Assembly (NCBI GenBank): GCA_965197545.1
Contig: CBDANJ010000008.1
Location: 2,356,001-2,420,000 of the forward strand
Source of the DNA: CATOSP01 sp965197545
GTDB lineage: Bacteria; Chloroflexota; Dehalococcoidia; Lucifugimonadales; UBA3495
Direction of reading: 5' to 3'
DNA: 64,000 nucleotides
In this document: positions 45,651 to 53,666 of the stretch, in pieces
Numbering within the stretch: the first letter of the stretch is position 1
Layout: the number at the start of each line of letters is the position of its first letter
The notes under the pieces: model-generated
Told to the model about the DNA's origin: nothing
The model's database searches: none
The model's input: the letters and a program-made list of their open reading frames with translations, nothing else
Position numbers and translations under genes: made by a program

Positions 45651-46811
45651 TTAATTGCGCAGGTCCCTGAAGAAGGCCCTGATGTCCTCCACCAGCAATT
45701 CCGGCTCCTCCATGGCGGCAAAGTGGCCGCCCCGGGGCATTTCGGTCCAACGGCGCAGGTCGTAGGCGCGTTCCGCCCATTCCCTTGGGGGTCGGCTGAT
45801 CTCGTGGGGGAATACGGCGATGCCGCTGGGCACCTTCATCTTCTGGCCGGCCGCGGGCGACAACGGGTTGCGTTGGGACTCGTAGTAGAGCCTCGTGGAG
45901 GAATTGATCGTCCCGGTTGCCCAGTAAATGGTGACCGTCGTCAACAACTCGTCCTTGGTGTAGCTGCTCTCTACGTCCCCGCCACAGTCGCTCCAGGTAC
46001 GGAACTTCTCGACAATCCATGCGGCTAACCCCACCGGTGAATCGTTCAGTCCATAGGACAGTGTCTGGGGCTTGGTGCCCTGAATGTGGGAATAGCCGCC
46101 TTCGGCTTGCCGCCACTGCTCCCGGTCCGCCACATGTATCTGTTCGGCCTCTGTGAGAGGGGCCATACCGGGTCCGGTGTGGGAGCCCGCCACGACACCA
46201 GAGGCGGAAGTCACGTGAATCCCGATCACCTCTTCAGGATAGGTGAAACCCAGATGCGCGGTAACGCTCGCGCCCCAGTCCCCACCCTGAGCGGCAAACC
46301 GAGAGTAACCCAATTCGTCACGCATGAGCTTGACCCACAGGTCCCCTACTTTGGCCGGGTTCATGCCCCTTTCGGTGGCCATTGAGGAAAAGCCATACCC
46401 GGGCATGGACGGGACTACAACGTCGAACGAGTCTTCCGCGCTTCCACCGTGATTTGCCGGGTCGGTCAGTGGCTCGACAACCTTGAGGATTTCGAAGATT
46501 GTGCTAGGCCAACCGTGGGTGATGACCAGCGGAATCGGGTTGGGTCCCTTCCCCCGTTCGTAGATGAAGTGGATATTCAGTCCCTCGATGTCAGTGGTGA
46601 AATGGGAAAAGCGGTTGATTGCCTCTTCCTGGGCGCGCCAATCGAACTCGGTACGCCAGTACTCCACCAACTCCTTTATGTATTCAAGGTTGGAGCCGTA
46701 GTCCCATCCCGAGCCCGGAATCTCGTCGGGCCACCGGGTGCGGGCCAACCGGTCTTTCAGGTCCTGGAGTACGGAATCCGGGACATGGACCTTGTAAGGT
46801 TGTACAGCCAT
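45651..46811 (-). CDS. Epoxide hydrolase (EHN-domain alpha/beta hydrolase)
   Basis: 386 residues after GAGGAGG. The N-terminal EHN region (VPDSVLQDLKDRLARTRWPDE) precedes the alpha/beta fold: oxyanion HGWPSTIFE, nucleophile aspartate in AAQGGDWGASVTAHLG near residue 180, and the C-terminal histidine in PRGGHFAAMEEPE. Microsomal-type epoxide hydrolases open epoxides via a covalent aspartyl ester. Neighbours (CMD, MFS) suggest a small-molecule degradation cluster; the substrate is unknown. Confidence 0.9.
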   Translation of the reverse strand: MAVQPYKVHVPDSVLQDLKDRLARTRWPDEIPGSGWDYGSNLEYIKELVEYWRTEFDWRAQEEAINRFSHFTTDIEGLNIHFIYERGKGPNPIPLVITHGWPSTIFEILKVVEPLTDPANHGGSAEDSFDVVVPSMPGYGFSSMATERGMNPAKVGDLWVKLMRDELGYSRFAAQGGDWGASVTAHLGFTYPEEVIGIHVTSASGVVAGSHTGPGMAPLTEAEQIHVADREQWRQAEGGYSHIQGTKPQTLSYGLNDSPVGLAAWIVEKFRTWSDCGGDVESSYTKDELLTTVTIYWATGTINSSTRLYYESQRNPLSPAAGQKMKVPSGIAVFPHEISRPPREWAERAYDLRRWTEMPRGGHFAAMEEPELLVEDIRAFFRDLRN

Positions 46812-46879
46812 GTTCGATGGCCTCCTCTATTCGGTGGCTAGTGACTAACGGTCAGTGACGAGGATGCGCCGAGTTTTGG

Positions 46880-48691
46880 TCACTGGCCCCCGGCCAGATG
46901 GTTTGCCCAGGGCCGGCTCTTCCCCAACTGCCTGACATCGCTGGGCCAGACCAGCGGGGCAAGACAAACCCCGTTCATGCAGACATAGAGCGCCGGCGCT
47001 CCACCGGTTGGAAAGCCCAAATCGGAGATCCGGTCTCTGTTCCGGCTCGGACTCAATTGCTCCAGGACCTTATGAGGGGCGTAAGCTTGGGAAGCTGCTC
47101 TGAGCAATCGCCGGGTGGCGAGTTCGGAAGCCTCTCCCACCAGCGCCATGTGTACCGGGCCGCTTTCCAACATATCCCAGGCCCGGCCCCACGCCGACCC
47201 CGCCGGAAGGAAAAGCGCTTCCTCGTCTTCCTCCATGCGGCGGGACCCGGGAGGCCCGATATAACTACCGCCGGGAGCCATGCCTTTGAACGGTTCCAGG
47301 GTCCGGCGGGCTTGTTCCAGGTAGTCAGGCTCTCCGGTGAGCAGGGACAGCTTGATGAGAGTCTCGGCGTGCCAGGAATTTTCCAGCAGCGGAAGCTCGC
47401 GGCGAGGCTCAGGCCCGGACGATCCCGGTTCTTGGAACACGTCGCAAAAACCGCCGCCGGGAACTCCGAATAACTCCCGCGAAATCCGCGCCAACTCCAC
47501 GGCCCGCTCTAGGCACACCGGGTCACCTGTGGACTGGTGAAGGTCCAGAAAAGCGCGGGCCGCCTGCACCTGGTCAACCAGGTAGCGGTGTTGCTGGCTC
47601 GCCGCGCCGACGACGTGTTGCAGGCCCCGGTCAGGCGTCCGGCCTACTCCTGGCGGATTCCAAATCCGGTCGAGGACGCGGACTGCTGCTTTGAGGTAGG
47701 TATCGACGCCAAAAACGTCATACGCCTTTATCAGAGCGCTGGCGGCAGCGGCGTTCCAGTCCGTATAGAAGGTCTTGTCAATGGAAGGGGCAAGGTCGGG
47801 CGTCCGGTCCTTCCAGGGAAGGCGGTAATACTCCTCGCCTGCGTCCTGGCTGGCGTAGAACAGTCCCGTCTCACGGTCGTACAACGCCCGGAACAGATAG
47901 TCGGTGGCTCCCAAGGCCGCTTCCCGATAATGTCCCCGCCCGGTGGCCTGGTCCGCTTCCAGGCACGCTGTAGCCAGGCCCGCGTTGGTCAGGAGCATCT
48001 TTTCGTAGTGGGGGACTTTCCAGTCCCGCGACACCGAATACCGGAAGAACCCCTGGTCCCGCTGGTCATACAAGCCGGCCAGTATCCCGTCCAAAGCCTC
48101 CGTGAACATCCCAACCAGGCGCGTGTCTCCGGTGAGGCTGTATCGGGCCAGGAGGAAGCCTATCGCTTCCCAAGACGGTTGCTTTGGCTCATCCCCAAAA
48201 CCGCCGTATTCAGGGTCTTCGAGTTCTTGCAGCCGCTCAAGCACTCTCGCCACCGGGGAGTCTCCGCCGGAGTCCGAAGACTCTTGTCGAGCGCCCACAG
48301 AGACCGAATCGTCAACAGACGGCGAAGCGCCGACATTTGAGGGATATTCCTCGCTCACCTGTTGCAGAATGGGGAGCAAGGTATCGGGAGGAGTGTAGAT
48401 ACGCCCGGTGATGAGCCGACCATCGTGGTCAAGAATGGCTAGGGAAGGATATCCACCCTGGTTGTAGCGGCGGGAGACATCGGGCCTATGGTCCACGTCC
48501 ACCCGGACCGGAATAAAGCTGGAGTTGACTAACTCGACGATGCGAGGGTCCGAGTAGGAAGTCTCGTCCATGACGTGACACCAGTGACACCAGGTAGCTC
48601 CCAGCGTGAGCAGCACCGGTTTTTGCGAGTCTTCGGAAGCGCGAAATGCCTGCTCCCCCCAATCTTGCCACTGGATGGGGTTTCCTGTCAT
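46880..48691 (-). CDS. Thioredoxin-fold/DUF255 protein (YyaL, SSP411 family)
   Basis: 603 residues after GGAGGG. N-terminal DUF255 thioredoxin-like domain with LGATWCHWCHVMDETSYSDPRIV (CxxC) near residue 35, then a long alpha/alpha barrel with repeats such as GGFGDEPKQPSWEAIGFLL, HYEKMLLTNAGLATAC and KTFYTDWNAAAASALI. Related proteins average 650-700 residues, so this is slightly short. Often annotated as N-acylglucosamine epimerase-like; biological role unsettled. Confidence 0.9.
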   Translation of the reverse strand: MTGNPIQWQDWGEQAFRASEDSQKPVLLTLGATWCHWCHVMDETSYSDPRIVELVNSSFIPVRVDVDHRPDVSRRYNQGGYPSLAILDHDGRLITGRIYTPPDTLLPILQQVSEEYPSNVGASPSVDDSVSVGARQESSDSGGDSPVARVLERLQELEDPEYGGFGDEPKQPSWEAIGFLLARYSLTGDTRLVGMFTEALDGILAGLYDQRDQGFFRYSVSRDWKVPHYEKMLLTNAGLATACLEADQATGRGHYREAALGATDYLFRALYDRETGLFYASQDAGEEYYRLPWKDRTPDLAPSIDKTFYTDWNAAAASALIKAYDVFGVDTYLKAAVRVLDRIWNPPGVGRTPDRGLQHVVGAASQQHRYLVDQVQAARAFLDLHQSTGDPVCLERAVELARISRELFGVPGGGFCDVFQEPGSSGPEPRRELPLLENSWHAETLIKLSLLTGEPDYLEQARRTLEPFKGMAPGGSYIGPPGSRRMEEDEEALFLPAGSAWGRAWDMLESGPVHMALVGEASELATRRLLRAASQAYAPHKVLEQLSPSRNRDRISDLGFPTGGAPALYVCMNGVCLAPLVWPSDVRQLGKSRPWANHLAGGQ

Positions 48692-48736
48692 ACGGAATGA
48701 CCCTCCGCTAGTTCGACTGGATGGGGGCCTATTGGC

Positions 48737-49294
48737 CTAGACGGGGAGCTCAGGTTCGGTGCGGTCGGCGGGGAGATCGATCATGAACGTGTTCGCGTTG
48801 AAGGCTAGAAGCGCGTAATAGCCCATGAGGTTCACCAGGTTGGTCAGTCCGTGAACGCCGAATTGGGCCACCGCGGCCTGATAGCTGGCGTCGCTGACTC
48901 GGTGGGTGCGGTAGAAGTCCCTACCCAGGTTGACCACAGCCGCTTCGTCGGAGGCGAGGCTGGGCAGGTCGCGCTTGTCGCGCATCGCGTCGACCAGGGC
49001 GTCGCTGAGACCTTCGCGTCGCCCCGAGCCCGCATGGGCGTTCCAAATGTACTGGCAGTCAAGCTCCCGAGCTGTGACAAGCATTGCCAACTCTTGCACC
49101 TTGGCCGGAAGGCCCGACCCCTGGCGCAGATACGCCGACAAGTTGTTTGCCCGCTTGGCCATCTCCGGACTGTTTAGAGTAACCGTACCGGGGCCGGTAG
49201 CCGGTGGGCCGCCTCTCTCTTGCACCACTTCGTCGAAGACCGCGCGGTACTGTTCCGGGACGCTTTCCCGCGATGGGACCGGTGCTCGTGCCAT
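48737..49294 (-). CDS. Carboxymuconolactone decarboxylase family protein
   Basis: 185 residues from ATG 49294 (GGAGACAGCT upstream); an open extension to 49360 lacks a ribosome site. The CMD core reads VQELAMLVTARELDCQYIWNAHAGSGRREG, with C-x2-I-x3-H instead of CxxC-x3-H, so it lacks the peroxidase dithiol. Paralogous in style to the 30559 gene. It sits between the DUF255 and MFS genes on the same strand. Confidence 0.82.
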   Translation of the reverse strand: MARAPVPSRESVPEQYRAVFDEVVQERGGPPATGPGTVTLNSPEMAKRANNLSAYLRQGSGLPAKVQELAMLVTARELDCQYIWNAHAGSGRREGLSDALVDAMRDKRDLPSLASDEAAVVNLGRDFYRTHRVSDASYQAAVAQFGVHGLTNLVNLMGYYALLAFNANTFMIDLPADRTEPELPV

Positions 49295-49497
49295 AGCTGT
49301 CTCCTTCTCTACTGTGTAGTTTGCCAGGTTGGCTAACAGATGCGGACAATTAGGCCGCATTGCGTTTGAATCTGGTGGGCCGCCACTAACTTACCCGGCG
49401 CTCCATACGTTGTCAATGTTGACCGGGGAGGGCCGACAGGAACTCACAAGTCCAAGTCTGAGTGATGGTTCCTCCTGGCGTTGTACAGGCTATCGAA

Positions 49498-50715
49498 TCA
49501 CGTCTCCTGGCGTTCCCCTCCGGGCAGAAACACTCCCGCCGCCAACAGAGTGCTGGACGCCCCGCAACAAATGAGGAAGCCTGCCGTAAAACTGCCCAGG
49601 AGGTCGCGCAGGACTCCCACCATTATCGGAGAGATGAACATTGCCGCGCCGGAAAAGGTCAGCAGAGAGCCCCAGATGACCGCCACTTTCCTCGGGTCCC
49701 CCTTCGCAACCGCCATGGTGGTCGACAACAGAGTGGGCACATATAGCCAAGAGCCTATCCCCACGACCAACAGGGATGCATAGATTGCAAAGTTGTTCGA
49801 GAATGAGAAGGTCCCGAGTCCACCTACAATTACCATGACACCCGGCAAAATCAGGTAGCTGCGCGGTGTACCGGCCCGCAATGGGAGGAACGCCCCCAGG
49901 AGAACCGCGAAGACTCCCACGAACGGTAGCAGGCCCGTGATGAGTCCCGCTCCTTCCGGCGTCATCCCCCTGACCTCGGTGTAGAACGTGGGGAGCCATC
50001 CGCTCAAGGACGTGTACTGGACCAAGACCCCGGCGTCGGCGGCAAGCAGAAGTATGATCGCCCTGTCTCTGAGGACTCCACCAATCTCGCTGACCGGCAT
50101 TCCGGTTACGACGGCGGCCGCTCCGGTACGCGCCCTACCCAGCAGGCTCCAAAACGCCGCTCCCCCGACTCCAACTACGCCGTATAAGCTCAACGCCTCC
50201 TGCCAACCCACCAGTCCCGACAGTGGCGCCGCGGTCGATACCGATAACGCGATCCCGAGGCTCAACATAGCGGTGTTCAGGCCGTTCATCACCAGGACTT
50301 CTTTGGGTTTGAACCACTGCATCAGCAGTGGCCCCGTCGCAATGAGCAACAACGCCGCGCCCAGGCCGTACAACAATCGCAGACCCAGCAGGACCGGAAA
50401 ATTCGGGGCGAATGCGGAGAACACGACCATGCCCACCATCCACCAACCCAGGGTGAAGGTAGTCCGGACCCCCAACCTGACGGTGATGACCCCACCCGGC
50501 AATCCCACCGCAGAAGCCACCAGCAACGGCAGGGAGACCAGAAAACCGGCCGTCGCCCGGGAGATGCCATAGTCACCGATAATGTTTAACAAGATCGGAG
50601 ACGCGGAGAACATGCTGACTCCTATGGAGAAGTGGGAAGCCAGCGCCAGGACCGCGATGACATACCTGTAAGAGCTGAATTGAAGGGGCTGGGTCTGGGA
50701 AATGCCGGATGTCAT
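49498..50715 (-). CDS. Major facilitator superfamily transporter
   Basis: 405 residues with twelve hydrophobic segments (VIAVLALASHFSIGVSMFSA, LLNIIGDYGISRATAGFLVS). Conserved GGVITVRLGVRTTF in loop 2-3 and LGAFLPLRAGTPRSYL in loop 8-9. The start lies 6 bp downstream of the LarB stop, so it is translated as part of the larE-larB run; a substrate link to the lar pathway (for example lactate) is possible but not shown. Confidence 0.85.
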   Translation of the reverse strand: MTSGISQTQPLQFSSYRYVIAVLALASHFSIGVSMFSASPILLNIIGDYGISRATAGFLVSLPLLVASAVGLPGGVITVRLGVRTTFTLGWWMVGMVVFSAFAPNFPVLLGLRLLYGLGAALLLIATGPLLMQWFKPKEVLVMNGLNTAMLSLGIALSVSTAAPLSGLVGWQEALSLYGVVGVGGAAFWSLLGRARTGAAAVVTGMPVSEIGGVLRDRAIILLLAADAGVLVQYTSLSGWLPTFYTEVRGMTPEGAGLITGLLPFVGVFAVLLGAFLPLRAGTPRSYLILPGVMVIVGGLGTFSFSNNFAIYASLLVVGIGSWLYVPTLLSTTMAVAKGDPRKVAVIWGSLLTFSGAAMFISPIMVGVLRDLLGSFTAGFLICCGASSTLLAAGVFLPGGERQET

Positions 50716-50721
50716 TCCAAG

Positions 50722-51468
50722 CTACTGCTGACTGCCGTCTACGGCGTGATACCCCCGGACAATCATTGCGGCCAGGTATCCGGCCCCGAATCCATTGTCT
50801 ATGTTGACCACGCCGACTCCGGGAGCGCATCCGTTCAACATCGCGAGTAACGCGGCCAACCCCTGGAAGCTTGCCCCGTAACCCACGCTGGTGGGCACGG
50901 CGATAACCGGGACGTCCACCAGTCCGCCGACCACCGAGGGCAGCGCGCCCTCCATACCCGCCACGGCAATCACCACCTTGGCGCGTTCCAGCGCGGGGCG
51001 CTGGTCCAACAGTCTGTGAATTCCCGCGACGCCGACATCGAATGCTTTTTCTACACCACAGCCCATAAGTTCCGCAGTCAACGTGGCCTCGGTGGCAACA
51101 GGCAAGTCGGCGGTCCCAGCACACAGCACCAGGACGCCTGAAATAGCTCCTATTCCATCATTCCGGTCAACGTACACCGCCCTGGCCGTCTCAGAGTACC
51201 GGGCGTCCGGGACCCTGGCTTTCACAGCCGAGTAAGCTTCGCGGCTGGCGCGTGTAACGAGCACTACGCTCGATTGTTGCAACAGAGCATCGACTATCCT
51301 GGCCACCTGCTCCGGGGTCTTACCTTCGCCGAACACCACCTCCGGGAACCCTTTTCGCAGGGCGCGGTGGTGGTCCACCTTGGCGAATTCGAGGTCCTCG
51401 TAAGGGAGGTCCCGCAGTAACCGCATCACGTCATCCAGTGGAACGCTGCCGTCACGGTACAGGCGCAA
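50722..51468 (-). CDS. larB: LarB, nickel pincer cofactor biosynthesis protein
   Basis: About 248 residues of the PurE-like LarB family: LPYEDLEFAKVDHHRALRKG, FPEVVFGEGKTPEQV, and the carboxylase-like core VIAVAGMEGALPSVVGGLV ... PVIAVPTSVGYGASFQGLAALLAMLN. LarB carboxylates and hydrolyses nicotinate adenine dinucleotide, the first step toward the nickel pincer. The start is uncertain: TTG 51468 is the first initiator codon, yet the homologous N-terminus IDESRLREIL extends upstream, with AAGGAG near 51510. A non-ATG start or sequence error is likely. Confidence 0.88.
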   Translation of the reverse strand: MRLYRDGSVPLDDVMRLLRDLPYEDLEFAKVDHHRALRKGFPEVVFGEGKTPEQVARIVDALLQQSSVVLVTRASREAYSAVKARVPDARYSETARAVYVDRNDGIGAISGVLVLCAGTADLPVATEATLTAELMGCGVEKAFDVGVAGIHRLLDQRPALERAKVVIAVAGMEGALPSVVGGLVDVPVIAVPTSVGYGASFQGLAALLAMLNGCAPGVGVVNIDNGFGAGYLAAMIVRGYHAVDGSQQ

Positions 51469-51573
51469 AATCTCCCTGAGGCGGCTCTCGTCGATGAGGT
51501 TACTCCTTAGAGATGGTTGCGGAAATGGCAGCGCGCAGCCGGAGGACCGACATAGAAATCAGAAGACAGAGAT

Positions 51574-52440
51574 TTACGGACCGGCTCCGGTGGACTTCGT
51601 CCGCTTGCTGAGGACTTCGTTCATGCTTCCGGACCGGAACCCGTCCAGGTCAAGCGTCACGTATGAATAGCCGATTGACCGGAAGTGCGTGGTGATCCCT
51701 TCGCGGACTTCCTCGTCAAGAAGGGCCGAGAAATCGCTTGGAGGTATCTCGATGCGCGCCACGGTCCCGTGATGCCGGACTCGTAGCTGTCCAAAACCCA
51801 GACCGCGCAAGTATTCTTCCGCGCTGGCGATCTGAATGAGGGCTTCCACCGAAACCGGGGTGCCGTATGGAATGCGGGAGGATAGGCACGCCTGGGCTGG
51901 CTTGTCCCATGTTGGCAGTTCCATTTCTTTAGAGAGTGAACGAATCTCGGCTTTGGACAACTGCGCCTCGACCATAGGGCTTCGGACTCCGTACTGCTTG
52001 GCTGCATTCTGTCCGGGCCTGAAGTCGCCAAGGTCGTCGGTGTTTGTGCCGTTGGCCACCCAATCGAAACCTTCTTCCGAAGCGGTCCGGTTGATGTGAG
52101 TGTAGAGTTCGTCTTTACAAAAGAAGCAGCGGTTGGGGTTGTTTGCGAGGTAGTCGGCGCGCTCCACCTCTTTGGTCTGGACAACCCTGTGATTCAGCCC
52201 CAGTTTTTCGGCCAGAGCGATGGCGTCCCGCAGCTCAGAAGGCGCGAGACTCGGAGACTCGGCGGTGAGGGCCATGCTGCGGTTGCCAAGGACCTGGTGT
52301 GAGACCGCCGCCAGGAATGCGCTGTCCACCCCACCGGAGTAGGCCACTATGACGGACCCCATATCCTCAAGGATGGACTTCAAAAGGCCCATCTTGTCTG
52401 CGGAATCGATAGGATCCTCAGATACGGAGGGGGATGTCAT
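51574..52440 (-). CDS. larE: LarE, ATP-dependent sacrificial sulfur transferase
   Basis: 288 residues from ATG 52440, preceded by AGGAGGAAGCT. PP-loop SGGVDSAFLAAV near residue 35, NRCFFCKDELYTHI near 104, and KPAQACLSSRIPYGTPV, where the cysteine at about residue 185 corresponds to the sulfur-donating cysteine (C176 in the lactobacillus enzyme). The extra cysteines of the 4Fe-4S LarE type are not seen after it, so it is probably the sacrificial type. LarB follows in the same direction; LarC and the lactate racemase LarA are not in the window. Confidence 0.9.
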   Translation of the reverse strand: MTSPSVSEDPIDSADKMGLLKSILEDMGSVIVAYSGGVDSAFLAAVSHQVLGNRSMALTAESPSLAPSELRDAIALAEKLGLNHRVVQTKEVERADYLANNPNRCFFCKDELYTHINRTASEEGFDWVANGTNTDDLGDFRPGQNAAKQYGVRSPMVEAQLSKAEIRSLSKEMELPTWDKPAQACLSSRIPYGTPVSVEALIQIASAEEYLRGLGFGQLRVRHHGTVARIEIPPSDFSALLDEEVREGITTHFRSIGYSYVTLDLDGFRSGSMNEVLSKRTKSTGAGP

Positions 52441-52519
52441 AGCTTCCTCCTGTGAGATCCACAGACCGGGGGATGTCACGTGCTTGCATCGTAACGTCGC
52501 TGATCGACTATCTTAAGTC

Positions 52520-52594
52520 TGGAGCCGGTGAGGGGATTCGAACCCTTGACCTGCGGTTTACGAAACCGCTGCTCTGCCACTGAGCTACACCGGC
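52520..52594 (-). tRNA. tRNA-Thr(CGT)
   Basis: Acceptor GCCGGTG/CACCGGC, D arm GCTCAGTGGCAGAGC, anticodon stem-loop GCGGT-TTCGTAA-ACCGC with CGT, and T arm GGGTTCGAATCCC. CCA is encoded (TGGA at 52520-52523 in plus orientation). An integrase fragment ends 13 bp upstream of its 5' end. Confidence 0.92.
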
Positions 52595-52606
52595 CCTATG
52601 CCTATT

Positions 52607-52927
52607 TTAGGCTCGAAATGAGTCTACCAGTTCGCGGTCCCGCCCGATTTGTAAATCCACACGTGTCTCAGCACTAAACTCTTCACTTAGTTTCACTGCC
52701 GCCTCTCCCTGAAGGTTCGGCAAGACGTGGGAGTACAGGTCGCCCGTAATGCGGACGCCTGCATGTCCCAACCGCTCCGGCACTACCTTGAGATGCACGC
52801 CCTCAACCAGTAGCAAAGTGGCATGGGTGTGACGCAAGTCGTGGAGCCTTACCCCCTTGAGGCCGACCTTGGCCATTAAACCCGGCAAAGTGCCTGGTGA
52901 CCGTGTCCGGGAGCAGTGGGCCACCAT
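52607..52927 (-). pseudogene. Tyrosine recombinase (integrase), C-terminal fragment
   Basis: 106 residues. LHDLRHTHATLLLVEGVHLK has the H-x-x-R box, LGHAGVRITGDLYSHVLP holds the second H and the nucleophilic tyrosine. The N-terminal arm-binding and first-arginine regions are missing, so it is inactive. It abuts tRNA-Thr, a typical integration target, and probably marks a lost integrative element. Confidence 0.83.
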
Positions 52928-53050
52928 CAGCCGTCCACACGCTAAACTAAAGGCTTGCCTATGAGGTTGAGGCCAACGCGAACGCGTCGACGGACAAGTG
53001 TATTGTTTTCAGAATGTAATGATACCACCTGCCACCGTCAATAATACATC

Positions 53051-53326
53051 GTAACTGTTCAGACTCGATGAGGCGGATTGGCTGAATCTCACATCGGGCA
53101 TCTCTGTGATAATCCTCTTACCATGTCCCGCCCCCGCAATCCGCAATTCCCGCGCAGAGCCTGCCCCCGGCTCGGTCGGGGGCGGGAATCCGGAAATGCC
53201 AGTGATAGTGTCCGTTGCTAGTTGCGCAGGTTCCTGGATTCCGGGTCAAAGCCTGCCCCGTACTGGATACGGGGCCCGGAATGACGGGCGGGGAGGAAGA
53301 AGGACACATCAAGTCTGAACAGTTAC
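53051..53326. mobile_element. MITE (type 2) with two hairpin insertions
   Basis: GTAACTGTTCAGACT and AGTCTGAACAGTTAC bound 276 bp with the type 2 core GATGAGGCGGATTGGCTGAA. Hairpins sit at 53158-53182 and 53250-53274. No clear flanking duplication here. Confidence 0.82.
53158..53182 (+). repeat. Short hairpin element inside a type 2 MITE
   Basis: Inserted after CGCGCAG. At the matching place the 59279 element, once its own insert is removed, reads the uninterrupted ATTCCCGCGCAGGCGGGAAT. A further hairpin at 53250-53274 (AGCCTGCCCCGTACTGGATA...) has a different stem. Confidence 0.8.
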
Positions 53327-53600
53327 CCCATCAAGCGTTCGGCTACCGGACTCCGGCCGAGGTGTTCCATGGGCATCCAATGGCGGTTGGCGAAGAAATA
53401 TCCGGTAGGAATCGGCTGAAAACCCTGGTCGTAGAACCCAATTCGGAAGCCGCGAGACTCCCACTTAACTCGGCCCCATTTCTGTCCAACTAATGGGGTC
53501 CACCTCAAACAACTACGCCGCCCTTTTCGCCCGCCTGTACCAGGAGACCGGCCAGCCGAAGGTAGAGCGGGATTTCCTGTGGGAGAGGTTCGGTCCACGA
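53327..53600 (+). pseudogene. IS3-family transposase remnants
   Basis: 53327-53493 encodes HQAFGYRTPAEVFHG ... PLNSAPFLSN, the C-terminal end of an IS3 OrfB, followed by its terminal repeat (CTGTCCAACTAATGGGGTCC). 53520-53590 reads NYAALFARLYQETGQPKVERD, like the C-terminal helix of IS3 OrfA. The catalytic core is gone. The MITE at 53051 abuts the left side, so it probably inserted into the element. Confidence 0.65.
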
Positions 53601-53666
53601 GCCTTGGCAGAGAGCGAAAGATGGTGGACCGGGGACATCCACCCTGGATGGAGAAGGCATGGCGAG

